From Methylorubrum zatmanii (GTDB lineage: Bacteria > Pseudomonadota > Alphaproteobacteria > Rhizobiales > Beijerinckiaceae): a DNA stretch of 39,657 nucleotides. The stretch lies in contig NZ_NKUI01000150.1 of NCBI RefSeq assembly GCF_014845115.1, positions 1 through 39,657 on the forward strand, read 5' to 3'. The first letter of the stretch is position 1. Each line of letters starts with the position of its first letter. Under the pieces are notes generated by a model. It made no database searches and was not told the origin of the DNA. It saw nothing but the letters and a program-made list of their open reading frames with translations. The translations under genes and the position numbers were made by a program. Below are positions 24,622-33,069 of this stretch, piece by piece.

Positions 24622-25254
24622 ATGCGCTGGTGGCTGCTTCCCCTCGTCGCGGTGCTCGGCTGGTTCGCCTACACGCTGACGCCGTTCTGGTCGCTCTACG
24701 AGTTCGCCGCGGCGGTCCAGGCGGGGGACAAGGCGGCGGTAGAGCGGCGCGTCAACTTCCGCACCTTGCGCCTGTCGCTCGCCCGCCAGATCAGCGCCGC
24801 CGTGAAGGCGGACAGCACCGCCCTCGATCCCCGCGAGCGGCAGCGCATCGCCGATGCGGCCGCGGCCTTCGCCCTGCCGGTCATGGAATCGGCCCTGACG
24901 CCGGAGGCGGTGATCGATCTCCTCGACGACGGCTGGCCGCAGGGGGCCGACCTCGCCGCGCCGGCCAATCGCCACGAGCGTCGCGACGGCCTGCGCATCC
25001 CCGATCTCACCCGGCTGCTGCGCTACTATCTCTCCTCCGACATGCGCGGTTTCCGCTCGGTGGTAATAGCCGTGCCGCCGGACCGACCCCGCAACGAGCA
25101 GTTCCGCATCCGCCTGCGCCTGCGCGACTGGGGCTGGCGCCTCGTCGATATCGAATTGTCCGAGAATCTCCGCACCCGCATCGGCGAGAAGGCCGCCGCC
25201 GGGGCAGCCCGCCTGCGCGATAGCCGCTCCGCCCCGGACAAAGGCACGCCGTAG
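24622..25254 (+). CDS. DUF2939 domain-containing protein
   Basis: A 210-residue protein with an N-terminal hydrophobic helix (WWLLPLVAVLGWFAYTLTPFW) that may be a signal anchor. The body fits DUF2939: YEFAAAVQAGDKAAVERRVNF (start of the domain), a helix ending in LARQISAAV, and a C-terminal beta-rich part with RIRLRLRDWGWRLVDIEL. Expected in the periplasm or at the inner membrane. Function unknown. It is 27 bases after rppH and probably shares its transcript. Confidence 0.88.
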   Translation: MRWWLLPLVAVLGWFAYTLTPFWSLYEFAAAVQAGDKAAVERRVNFRTLRLSLARQISAAVKADSTALDPRERQRIADAAAAFALPVMESALTPEAVIDLLDDGWPQGADLAAPANRHERRDGLRIPDLTRLLRYYLSSDMRGFRSVVIAVPPDRPRNEQFRIRLRLRDWGWRLVDIELSENLRTRIGEKAAAGAARLRDSRSAPDKGTP

Positions 25255-25370
25255 GCCTCTCCCGGCAGGCTGCGCACGAGCGGTGCCGTGGCGCCCCTGG
25301 ATTCCGGCCGGATCCCGCATAGGTGTGCCGCCACCCGCCACGATCAGCCCCGCTTCCCGGAGCTCCAGCC

Positions 25371-27299
25371 TTGAGCCAGCCCGCCGCCCCAGCGTCCGAC
25401 GCGGACCTTCCGGCCTCGGGTCCGGGCCGTCGCCTGGGGGCCGGCCTCCTGCTGGGCACCCTCGGCGTCGTCTACGGCGATATCGGCACCAGCCCGCTCT
25501 ACGCCCTCAAGGAGGCGGTCCGCGCCGCGAGCCAGGGGGCCGAGCCGAGCGCCGCCGCGGTAACCGGCGCCGTCTCGCTGATCCTGTGGGCGCTGATCCT
25601 CGTCGTCTCGTTGAAATACGCGGTGCTGATCCTGCGGGCCGACAATCGCGGCGAGGGCGGCATCGTCGCGATGCTCGCCCTGCTCGGCGCCCGCCACGCC
25701 CGGGCCGGCTCGTGGCAGGCCCTCCTGCTGGTGGTCGGCCTCGTGGGCGCGGCCCTGCTCTACGGCGACGGGGCGATCACCCCGGCGATCTCGGTGCTCT
25801 CGGCGATCGAGGGGTTGAAGGTCGATGCTCCCGGCCTCGACCGGTTCGTGGTGCCGCTCGCCCTCGTCATCCTCGTCGGGCTCTTCCTCGTGCAGCGCCG
25901 GGGCGCCGCCTTCATCGGGCGGATCTTCGGCCCGGTGATGCTGCTCTGGTTCCTCGTCCTGGCGGCGATGGGCCTCGGCGGCATCGTCCAGGCGCCGCAG
26001 ATCCTGAGCGCGGTCAATCCCCTGCGGGCCGTCGAGTTCACCGCCCATGCCGGCCTGCATGTCGGCTTCGCCATGCTGGGCGCCGCCTTCCTCGCGGTCA
26101 CCGGCGGCGAGGCGATGTATGCCGATCTCGGCCATTTCGGCGCGCGGGCGATCCGGGTGGCATGGTTCGCCCTGGTGCTGCCGGCCCTGGCGATCCACTA
26201 TTTCGGGCAGGGCGCGATCCTGCTCGTCGACCCTTCCGCGGCGGAGAACCCGTTCTACCGCCTCGCCCCGGCCTTCGCGCATTATCCGCTGATCGCGCTG
26301 GCGACGCTGGCCGCCGTCATCGCCTCGCAGGCGGTGATCTCGGGCGTGTTCTCGCTGACGCAGCAGGCGATCCAGCTCGGCTTCCTGCCGCCACTGCACA
26401 TCGTCCACACCGCCCCCGACGAGCGCGGCCAGATCTACGTGCCGACGGTGAACTGGCTGCTCGCCGCCGCCACGCTCTCGGCGGTGCTGATCTTCCGCTC
26501 CTCCGACGCCCTGGCCGGCGCCTACGGCATCGCCGTCTCGCTGCTCATGGCGATCACGACGCTGCTCGCCGGCCTCGTCGCCCGCAAATGGGGCTATGGC
26601 CTGATCCCGGTGCTGGCGGTCAACGGCTTCTTCCTGCTGATCGATTTGATCTTCCTCTCCGCCAACAGCGTGAAGCTGTTCGAGGGAGGCTGGTTTCCGC
26701 TGCTGCTCGCGGGCGCGGTCGCTTTCCTGATGCTGACTTGGCGCAAGGGCAATGCCTGCCTCGAGGAGGCGCGGATCGCCCTGCGCCAGCCGGAGGCCCG
26801 GTTTCTGGAGGGCCTGCGCGACACGCCGCCGACGACGCTGCCGGGCTCGGCCGCCTTCCTATCCTCGGCCCTTGAGGGCATCCCCCTGCCGATGATGCGC
26901 TTCGTCGAGCGCCTCGGCGCGCTGCACGCCCGCGTCCTGATCGTCACGGCCCTGTTCGAGGAAACGCCGACGGTGCCGCCGGACAAACGCGCGCGGGTCA
27001 CCGAGATCACCCCCGATATCCGCCGCGTCGTGCTGCGCTACGGCTTCATGCAATCGGCCTCGATCCCCGAAGGTCTGGCCTGCGCCGTCCAGGCCGGACT
27101 CCTGCCCGCCGCCTTCACCGAGGATCTCACCGTCTTCGTCGGCCACGAGACGATCATCCCGGTCTCGGATCGACGCGGCATGTCGGATTGGCGCGAGGCC
27201 GTCTTCGCGGTGATGCAGAACAACGCCGAGCGCACCGGCGCCCATTTCTGCGTGCCGACCCGTCAGGTCATCGAGATCGGCACCGAGATCGAGATCTGA
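25371..27299 (+). CDS. kup: Kup-type potassium transporter
   Basis: A 642-residue inner-membrane K+/H+ symporter of the KUP/HAK/KT family. GVVYGDIGTSPLYALKE near the N-terminus, NRGEGGIVAMLALL and YGDGAITPAISVLSAIEGL are the family's hallmarks; about twelve helices are followed by a cytoplasmic C-terminal domain (from about 480). The start is TTG at 25371 with GGAG eight bases upstream; the frame runs on to a GTG at 25323, but that extension is Pro/Arg-rich and unlike the family. It stands alone between the DUF2939 gene and a convergent small gene. Confidence 0.94.
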   Translation: MSQPAAPASDADLPASGPGRRLGAGLLLGTLGVVYGDIGTSPLYALKEAVRAASQGAEPSAAAVTGAVSLILWALILVVSLKYAVLILRADNRGEGGIVAMLALLGARHARAGSWQALLLVVGLVGAALLYGDGAITPAISVLSAIEGLKVDAPGLDRFVVPLALVILVGLFLVQRRGAAFIGRIFGPVMLLWFLVLAAMGLGGIVQAPQILSAVNPLRAVEFTAHAGLHVGFAMLGAAFLAVTGGEAMYADLGHFGARAIRVAWFALVLPALAIHYFGQGAILLVDPSAAENPFYRLAPAFAHYPLIALATLAAVIASQAVISGVFSLTQQAIQLGFLPPLHIVHTAPDERGQIYVPTVNWLLAAATLSAVLIFRSSDALAGAYGIAVSLLMAITTLLAGLVARKWGYGLIPVLAVNGFFLLIDLIFLSANSVKLFEGGWFPLLLAGAVAFLMLTWRKGNACLEEARIALRQPEARFLEGLRDTPPTTLPGSAAFLSSALEGIPLPMMRFVERLGALHARVLIVTALFEETPTVPPDKRARVTEITPDIRRVVLRYGFMQSASIPEGLACAVQAGLLPAAFTEDLTVFVGHETIIPVSDRRGMSDWREAVFAVMQNNAERTGAHFCVPTRQVIEIGTEIEI

Positions 27300-27341
27300 T
27301 CCGGCTGTCCGAGGCGGTGATCGGGACGGCGCGGGGGGACC

Positions 27342-27647
27342 CTACTCGTCGCCCTGCCCCTGCCCGGTCATCCGGAGCTGCGAGGCCACGCATTCGCGCA
27401 CCGCGTCCTCGATCCTGGCCTTCTGGGCGTTCGAGTAGCCGGCCACCTCGTCGATGCATTTGACGAAATAGCCGGCGGTGAAGCTCTCATTGACCGAGAC
27501 GAAGGACTTGCCGAAGCGGGTCGCGAGCTGGAGCCGGTCCATGGCGGAGCTCTGCCGCCACGCCTCCAGCGTATCCGTCATCGAGAGAGCCTGCGCGGCA
27601 CCGGGCAGGAGCAGAGCGGCGAGGAGCGGGACGAAAAGGCGGCGCAT
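27342..27647 (-). CDS. Small exported hypothetical protein
   Basis: A 101-residue protein with a clear signal peptide (MRRLFVPLLAALLLPGAAQA). The mature part is helical with two cysteines (KCIDEV and RECVAS) that may form a disulfide; TAGYFVKCIDEVAGYSN and ARIEDAVRECVAS suggest a short conserved domain. Not recognised. ATG at 27647 is supported by GGGAGG ten bases upstream. The gap upstream (27648-27884) is AT-richer than the surroundings and contains a REP-like hairpin; no gene is seen in it. Confidence 0.78.
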   Translation of the reverse strand: MRRLFVPLLAALLLPGAAQALSMTDTLEAWRQSSAMDRLQLATRFGKSFVSVNESFTAGYFVKCIDEVAGYSNAQKARIEDAVRECVASQLRMTGQGQGDE

Positions 27648-27850
27648 CGTGCAAAAACCTCCCGAACGCGTTGTCTGATGTGTCCGCGTCTTACTTCCGA
27701 ACATACCTGCTTTCGAGACAATAAAGGCAGGATGTCGAATGGTTTTGCCAGATAAACCCTCTCGACTTGTCAGGCAGCCCGGCGACCGGAGTTTCTTTCT
27801 TAATTTGCTCTGAGGGTTCCCGGGCTGGATCCCTGTTTCGCCTCGTCTTT

Positions 27851-27887
27851 TCCCGAAAGTCGCCCCCCCTTTCGGGACGAGACTCTA
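27851..27887. repeat. REP-like hairpin overlapping a stop codon
   Basis: TCCCGAAAG (27851-27859) and CTTTCGGGA (27869-27877) form a 9-bp stem; the right arm continues as CGAGACTCTA to 27887. The end of the element, read on the minus strand, is TAGAGTCTCG, and its TAG is the stop codon of the methyltransferase-like gene. There is no U-tract, so it is not a classic terminator. Confidence 0.6.
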
Positions 27888-28676
27888 TCTCCGCCAATCG
27901 CAGAAGCCGGCGACGCGGTGGATCAGGCGCCGGTCGCGGGCGATCTCGCCGAAGGGGGCAAGCTCCCAGTCCCAGGCCCGCTCGGGCCGTCCCAGCCGCA
28001 CGCCGTAGAGCAAGTCGTGCCGCTCATGGACCCGGCCGTGCCGGTCCTCCTCCCGCTCGTCGAGATCGGTGAGCAGGCACACCGGCGCGGCGAGGCCCGC
28101 CAACGCCTCGAGATGCCCCTCGACGATCCGCCGGCCGAAGGCGTCCCCGTCCTCCGCCCCCCAGGGGCCGAGGGGGCGCCGCCCCGCCTCCAGCCGCGCC
28201 ACCGGCCGGATCGGCAGTTGCGACAACAGATTGGCCGAGATCACCAGACCGGTGGAGGGCTCGGCGCAGACCGGCGGCAGGCGCGGATCGAGATCGGCGG
28301 CCTCGCCCATCATCAGCGCCATGGCTCCGCTCAGATCCGCCGTCAGGGCCTCGACATGGGAGTAGGCCCGCATGGCGCGCCGGGCCGGACGCGGATGCAC
28401 CGCATCGACCAGCACCACCCGGCGGAAGGCCCGGGCGAGATCGTCCAGCGGAACGTCGGCGAGGGGGCCGGAGCCCAGGACCACCACCGTGTCGCGCCGT
28501 TCCGTCGCCGCGATGGCGGCGCGGATCACCGCTTGGCTCGCCCCCAGATGCGGCGCCCAGGCCTGCCGGCAGCGGCGGGCCCGCGACATCAGCCAGATGC
28601 TGTCGCGGCGATAGCCGAGCCGGCGCTGCGGATGCGGCGCGGGCGTCGTCAGGAGATGGAACAGGTCGAGCAGCAC
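27885..28676 (-). CDS. Probable SAM-dependent methyltransferase-like protein
   Basis: A 263-residue protein. A Rossmann-like pattern is visible: TVVVLGSGPLADVPLDDLA (about 63-81) as motif I and RRVVLVDAVHPR (about 86-97) as motif II, followed by LVISANLLSQLP (about 144-155). It starts with a conserved-looking segment (RLGYRRDSIWLMSRARRC). I recall hypothetical proteins of this layout in Methylobacterium and Rhizobiales; substrate unknown. The start is GTG at 28676, fitting that N-terminus; a GTG is used because no in-frame ATG covers the segment. The stop lies inside a REP-like repeat. Confidence 0.72.
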   Translation of the reverse strand: MLLDLFHLLTTPAPHPQRRLGYRRDSIWLMSRARRCRQAWAPHLGASQAVIRAAIAATERRDTVVVLGSGPLADVPLDDLARAFRRVVLVDAVHPRPARRAMRAYSHVEALTADLSGAMALMMGEAADLDPRLPPVCAEPSTGLVISANLLSQLPIRPVARLEAGRRPLGPWGAEDGDAFGRRIVEGHLEALAGLAAPVCLLTDLDEREEDRHGRVHERHDLLYGVRLGRPERAWDWELAPFGEIARDRRLIHRVAGFCDWRR

Positions 28677-28782
28677 GGCATCCGTGCGTCCTGAACGGGA
28701 GCCTCGCTGTCAAGCGGCGAAGCCCGTCACGCCAAAGTCGCGAAGGGCGGCCAGAACGGAGCCGCTTCCTCCGGGTTCGACG

Positions 28783-29409
28783 ATGGCCCCCTCCCGCTCC
28801 GCCCGGCTCGCCGCGGCCCTGATCGCCCTCTGCGCCGCCCTCGGTGTGGCGGCCGGCTTCACCGCCGTGTTCGGCCGCACCGGCTCGGTGCCGGCCACGG
28901 CCTGGATCATGGTCGCCTACTTCACCAATCTCACCGGGCTTGTCGTCGCCGTGGTGTTCGGCGGGATCGCGCTGCGGCGGCCCGGCCTGTCCCGGCCCTG
29001 GCTCGTGGCCGGGACGGCGCTGGCGAGCCTGCTCGTCGGCGTCGTCCAGCGGCTGCTGCTCTACGGCCTGAGGGAGTTGCGCGGCGGCGACCTCGTCGGC
29101 GACATCCTGCTGCATCAGGCGCTGCCGGTGCTGGTGCCGCTGTTCTGGCTCGCCTTCGTGCCGAAGGGGCGGCTCTCGGCCCGCGATCCGCTGCTGTTCG
29201 CGGCCTATCCGTTGGCTTACCTCGCCTATACCCTGATGCGGGGCGCCTTCGATGCCCGCTATCCCTACCCGTTCCTCGATGTGGGCAAGCTCGGCTGGGG
29301 GCCGGTGGCGGCCTATGCCGGCGCCATCGCGGCGGCCTTCCTCGCGGTCGGCTGGGCGATGGTGGCGCTCGATCGCTTCCTCGCCCGGCGCCGGCCGGCC
29401 GCCGGCTGA
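28783..29409 (+). CDS. Pr6Pr family integral membrane protein
   Basis: A 208-residue protein with six predicted membrane helices. YFTNLTGLVVAVVFGGIAL, the HQALPVLVPLFWL stretch and LAYTLMRGAFDARYPYPFLD match the Pr6Pr (predicted six-transmembrane) family related to FAR-17a/AIG1. The conserved His in LLHQALP and the RYPYPFLD loop may form an active site as proposed for AIG1-type hydrolases, but this is only inference. ATG at 28783 is used; the frame extends to 28684 without hydrophobic continuation. Convergent with the pseudouridine synthase gene, six bases apart. Confidence 0.85.
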   Translation: MAPSRSARLAAALIALCAALGVAAGFTAVFGRTGSVPATAWIMVAYFTNLTGLVVAVVFGGIALRRPGLSRPWLVAGTALASLLVGVVQRLLLYGLRELRGGDLVGDILLHQALPVLVPLFWLAFVPKGRLSARDPLLFAAYPLAYLAYTLMRGAFDARYPYPFLDVGKLGWGPVAAYAGAIAAAFLAVGWAMVALDRFLARRRPAAG

Positions 29410-29415
29410 CCGCGC

Positions 29416-30147
29416 TTACCCGGCAAAGACCGCAGCGATCTCGCCGGGGCCGAGCACCCGGTATCCGCCCGCCTCCAGATCGGCGGGCAGGGCGAGGCCG
29501 CCGACCCGGTCGCGGTGGAGCGCATCGACGTGGTTGCCCATCGCCGCGAACATGCGCCGGACCTGATGGTAGCGGCCCTCGTGCAGGGTGACCGTGCAAT
29601 GCGTGGCGTCGTCCGCCTCCATCTCCACCGGCAGGAGCGGCTTGTCCTCGCCGTCCAGCATCAATTCGCCGGAGGCGAGGATCGACGTCTCGTCGCCCTG
29701 GAGCGGCCGGGCCAAAGTGACCCGATAACGCTTGGCGACCTTCGCCTTGGGCGAGATGATCCGGTGCAGCAGGGCGCCGTCATCGGTCAGCAGCAAGAGG
29801 CCCGAGGTTTCCTTGTCGAGCCGCCCGACGGTGGAGAGCGCGGGATCGCGTCGCCGCCAGCGCTCGGGCAACAGGCTGTAGACCAGCGGCCCCGCCTCCT
29901 TGTGCGAGCAGGTGACGCCGAGCGGCTTGTGCAACATCAGGCAGAGGCCCGGGAGCGGATCGAGGAGTTGGCCCTGGATCGTCATCCGCGCCGACAGGTC
30001 GGGATCGAGCGGGATGCGCTGCGCCGCATCGGTCAGCGTCTCTCCGTCGAGGCGGACGAGACCGGCCCAGGCCAGCCCCTCCACCTCCCGGCGCGAACCG
30101 TAACCGAGATTGGCCAGCAGCCGGTCGAGGCGAACCGCCTTGGTCAT
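29416..30147 (-). CDS. RsuA-family pseudouridine synthase
   Basis: A 243-residue RNA-modifying enzyme. An N-terminal S4 domain (about 5-50, RLDRLLANLGYGSRREV) precedes the catalytic domain with GRLDKETSGLLLL; Asp111 is the nucleophile. KPLGVTCSH, AKRYRVTL and EGRYHQVRRMFAAMGN are typical of the RsuA/RluE/RluF group. RsuA makes pseudouridine 516 in 16S rRNA; whether this one does so or modifies 23S rRNA cannot be read from sequence. It starts 13 bases after the RsmC-like gene stop, so both rRNA-modification genes are probably one operon. Confidence 0.88.
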   Translation of the reverse strand: MTKAVRLDRLLANLGYGSRREVEGLAWAGLVRLDGETLTDAAQRIPLDPDLSARMTIQGQLLDPLPGLCLMLHKPLGVTCSHKEAGPLVYSLLPERWRRRDPALSTVGRLDKETSGLLLLTDDGALLHRIISPKAKVAKRYRVTLARPLQGDETSILASGELMLDGEDKPLLPVEMEADDATHCTVTLHEGRYHQVRRMFAAMGNHVDALHRDRVGGLALPADLEAGGYRVLGPGEIAAVFAG

Positions 30148-30160
30148 GCGAGGTCCGATC

Positions 30161-31087
30161 TCACTTGCGCGCCTCGAACAGCTTGTAGCCCCCTTCCGTG
30201 ACCACCGGCGTGACGCTGCGGAACGCATCGCGCAGGGGCGCCTCGTAGGGCAGGTGGGCATTGGCCACGAGGTGGAGCGTCCCGCCCGGCCGCAGGGCCG
30301 AGGCCGCGCGGGCGATGAAGGCGCGGCCGAGCGCCTGATCCTCCGCGCCGCCATCGTGGAAGGGCGGATTGGTGACCACGAAATCGAGCCCGGACAAAGC
30401 CGGCTCCGCGCCCCGGAGATCGGCCCAATGGTGGCTGGCCCGCGCCTCGTCGACATTGCGCCGGGCCATGGCGACGGCGCGGCGGTCGATATCGATCAGG
30501 GCGAGGGAGGCGACCTTCGGCGATGTCAGCACCGCGCGGGCGAGGATGCCGAGGCCGCAGCCGAAATCGGCGCCGCGCCCCGACAGGGCCGGCAGGTGAC
30601 GCAGCAACAGGGCGGTGCCGGGATCGAGCCGGTCCCAGGAGAAGATGCCGGGCTGGGTGCAGAGGGCGAGGTTGTCGATATGGCGCGGAGCGCCCTCCGC
30701 CACCGCCGCGTCGAGGCCGGAGGGCGTCTCGGGCCGCAGGGCGGTGCAGATGCGGTGGTGCCGGCGGGGCTCGTCGGTGACCGCGCAGCCGAAGCTGCGC
30801 AATTCCTTGGCGAGGCGCGTACCGCCCTTGTCCTTCGGGGCCAGGGCCACCAGCCGACCGCCGGGGCGCAGGGCGCGGATCGCCAGGGCCAGGACGTAGC
30901 GCCGCTCGACCGTGCCGGGCGGCGCGAGGAGCACGGCCGAATCGAGGCTGGACTCGGCGAGGTCCTCGAGCCGGGCCGAGCCGGGAATCAGCGGCGAGAC
31001 CTGGACCGCGCCCGCAGGCCGTTCGGCAAGATCGTCCGGCGGAAGGCCGTAGAGGACGGCCCGGATGTCAGGATCGGTATGGGTCAT
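30161..31087 (-). CDS. rsmC: RsmC-type 16S rRNA guanine methyltransferase
   Basis: A 308-residue class I methyltransferase. The C-terminal domain has motif I DFGCGLGILA (174-183), ALIDIDRRAV and the catalytic NPPF (240-243), the signature of amino-group methyltransferases; the N-terminal half is the degenerate copy typical of RsmC/RlmG. RsmC methylates G1207 of 16S rRNA. The exact nucleotide here is inferred from family and context with the downstream RsuA-type enzyme. ATG at 31087 has no strong ribosome site. A REP-like element lies just upstream. Confidence 0.85.
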   Translation of the reverse strand: MTHTDPDIRAVLYGLPPDDLAERPAGAVQVSPLIPGSARLEDLAESSLDSAVLLAPPGTVERRYVLALAIRALRPGGRLVALAPKDKGGTRLAKELRSFGCAVTDEPRRHHRICTALRPETPSGLDAAVAEGAPRHIDNLALCTQPGIFSWDRLDPGTALLLRHLPALSGRGADFGCGLGILARAVLTSPKVASLALIDIDRRAVAMARRNVDEARASHHWADLRGAEPALSGLDFVVTNPPFHDGGAEDQALGRAFIARAASALRPGGTLHLVANAHLPYEAPLRDAFRSVTPVVTEGGYKLFEARK

Positions 31088-31140
31088 GGCATGCTGGCAT
31101 GGGACGACACTCGATCACCCGCGCATCCTCCCGCCCGCCT

Positions 31141-31244
31141 CCTCATCCTGAGGTGCGCAGCGAAACCTCGAAGGATCCTCCAGGAATCGCGCGACATCTG
31201 GAGTATCCTTCGAGGCCCGCTGACGCGGGCACCTCAGGATGAGG
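31141..31244. repeat. REP-like long palindromic element
   Basis: Outer arms CCTCATCCTGAGGTGC (31141-31156) and GCACCTCAGGATGAGG (31229-31244) are perfect inverted copies. Inner arms at 31166-31183 and 31198-31215 match in 17 of 18 positions. A side hairpin CCCGC-TGAC-GCGGG sits on the right. The whole can fold into one hairpin of about 104 bases. It lies between the divergently oriented ends of era and the start region of rsmC and encodes nothing. Confidence 0.85.
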
Positions 31245-31275
31245 CGAAGAGTGGGAGTGCGTGGGGGTAAATCGG

Positions 31276-32220
31276 TCAGCCCGTCGGGAATTCGAGGCCC
31301 ATCTCGCGGTAGCGGGCGGGATCGTCGGCCCAGTTCTCGCGGACCTTCACGTGCAGGAACAGATGCACCTTGGCCTCGGCGGCCTCGGCGATCTCCAGCC
31401 GCGCCGCCTGCCCGATCGCCTTGATCGTCTGGCCGCCCTTGCCCAGCACGATCGAGCGCTGGCTCTCGCGCTCGACGAAGATGGTCTGCTCGATCCGCAC
31501 CGAACCATCGGGCCGCACCTGCCACTGGTCGGTCTCGACCGTGGAGCGGTAGGGCAGTTCCTCGTGCAGCCGGTCGTAGATCTTTTCCCGGGTGATCTCG
31601 GCGGCGAGCATCCGCAGGGGCGCGTCCGAAATCTGGTCCTCGGGATAGAGCCAGGGCCCCGGCGGCATCCGCGCCGCCAGCGCCTTGCGCAGGTCGGCCA
31701 CGCCGTCGCCGTTGAGCGCCGAGATCATGTACGTGTCCTCGAACGGGACCAGGGCATTGAGCTTGGCCACCAGCTCGAGCAGGCGCTCGCGGGCGATCAG
31801 GTCGATCTTGTTGAGGATCAGGATCTTGGGCCGCTTCACCTCCGGCAGGCGGCGCAGGATCGTCTCGACCTCCTCGTCCGCTCCCTTCCGGGCATCGACC
31901 AGCAGGCAGACCGCGTCGGCATCCGCCGCGCCGCTCCAGGCGGAATGCACCATCGCCCGGTCGAGGCGGCGCTTGGGTGCGAAGATGCCGGGCGTGTCCA
32001 CGAGGACGATCTGCGCCTCGCCCTCCATGACGATGCCGCGCACCAGCGCCCGCGTCGTCTGGACCTTGCGGGAGACGATGGAGACCTTGGCGCCGACGAG
32101 GGCGTTGAGCAGGGTCGACTTGCCCGCGTTCGGCACGCCGATCAGCGCGACGAACCCCGCCCGCGTCTCCTGTGGGGGCAGGCCTTCGCCGTCCTCGTTG
32201 CCCGCTTCGTGCTCAGCCAT
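31276..32220 (-). CDS. era: GTPase Era
   Basis: A 314-residue GTPase that binds the 3' end of 16S rRNA and is needed for 30S assembly. G1 GVPNAGKST (28-36), G3 DTPG, G4 NKID and G5 SAL are present, and the C-terminal KH domain contains VLGKGGQTIK. The first 20 residues (acidic, with EDGEG) are an extension typical of alphaproteobacteria. ATG at 32220 lies 18 bases after the rnc stop on the same strand, so it closes the pdxJ-acpS-lepB-rnc-era operon. The usual next gene, recO, is not here. Confidence 0.96.
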   Translation of the reverse strand: MAEHEAGNEDGEGLPPQETRAGFVALIGVPNAGKSTLLNALVGAKVSIVSRKVQTTRALVRGIVMEGEAQIVLVDTPGIFAPKRRLDRAMVHSAWSGAADADAVCLLVDARKGADEEVETILRRLPEVKRPKILILNKIDLIARERLLELVAKLNALVPFEDTYMISALNGDGVADLRKALAARMPPGPWLYPEDQISDAPLRMLAAEITREKIYDRLHEELPYRSTVETDQWQVRPDGSVRIEQTIFVERESQRSIVLGKGGQTIKAIGQAARLEIAEAAEAKVHLFLHVKVRENWADDPARYREMGLEFPTG

Positions 32221-32238
32221 GACATTTAACCATGAAAC

Positions 32239-33009
32239 TCAACCACCCGTGCCATCCTGTCTCTGTGTTCCCCCGATGCCTTCGCGGGTAAGGACGGCCT
32301 GGGCCGCCTCCTGCTCCGCCACCCGCTTCGAGGCGCCCTCGCCGTAGCCGGGCTCGATGCCCTCGACCCTGACCGCGATGCGGAAGACCGGCGCGTGGTC
32401 GGGTCCCGAGCGTTCCACCACCTCGTAGAGCGGGATCGGCAGGCTGCGCGCCATCGCCCATTCCTGCAAGGCCGATTTCGCGTCGCGCCCGCGGGGCGCG
32501 GCGGTTTCCTCACCGGGGCGGAAAGCCCGCTGCACGATGGCCCGGGTCGCCTCGTAGCCGGCATCGAGGAAGACGGCACCGAGGATCGACTCGCAGACAT
32601 CGGCGAGAATGGTCTGGTTGCGCCGCCCGCCGGTCTGGATCTCGCCGGGGCCGAGATTGAGATGGGGCCCGACCTCCCAGGCCTCGGCCACCGCCGCGCA
32701 GGTCTCGCGCCGCACGAGGCCGGCGAGGCGCCGGGACAGCTCGCCCTCCTCCGCGTCGGGAAGGGAGCGGTAGAGCGTCTCGGCCACCGCCAGACCGAGC
32801 ACGCGGTCGCCCAGGAATTCCAGGCGCTGATAGCTGCCGACCCGGCCCGACTGGCCGGCCTTGCTGACATGGGTCAGGGCCAGGGGCAGCAGGGTGGGGT
32901 CGGCGAAGACGTGGCCGATGCGCGCTTCCAGCACCTCGAGGCCCGGCCGCGGACGATGCGCCCGCCGGGCGCGGCTGGAGCGCCCGGCGCCTTCGCCGTC
33001 CTCGCTCAT
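32239..33009 (-). CDS. rnc: Ribonuclease III
   Basis: A 256-residue double-strand-specific endoribonuclease that processes rRNA precursors and structured mRNAs. The signature QRLEFLGDRVLGL (with catalytic acidic residues) lies near residues 61-73, the second acidic motif is DVCESILGAVFLDAG, and a dsRNA-binding domain fills the C-terminus (about 170-240, ending KRVAEQEAAQAVL). The N-terminal 25 residues are a basic extension. It follows lepB by 60 bases and precedes era. Confidence 0.95.
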   Translation of the reverse strand: MSEDGEGAGRSSRARRAHRPRPGLEVLEARIGHVFADPTLLPLALTHVSKAGQSGRVGSYQRLEFLGDRVLGLAVAETLYRSLPDAEEGELSRRLAGLVRRETCAAVAEAWEVGPHLNLGPGEIQTGGRRNQTILADVCESILGAVFLDAGYEATRAIVQRAFRPGEETAAPRGRDAKSALQEWAMARSLPIPLYEVVERSGPDHAPVFRIAVRVEGIEPGYGEGASKRVAEQEAAQAVLTREGIGGTQRQDGTGG

Positions 33010-33069
33010 CGCCGCCCGCCCGAGGCGGAAACGGCGGATCGTCCCATCGCCGACACGTCCGTCAGGAAC

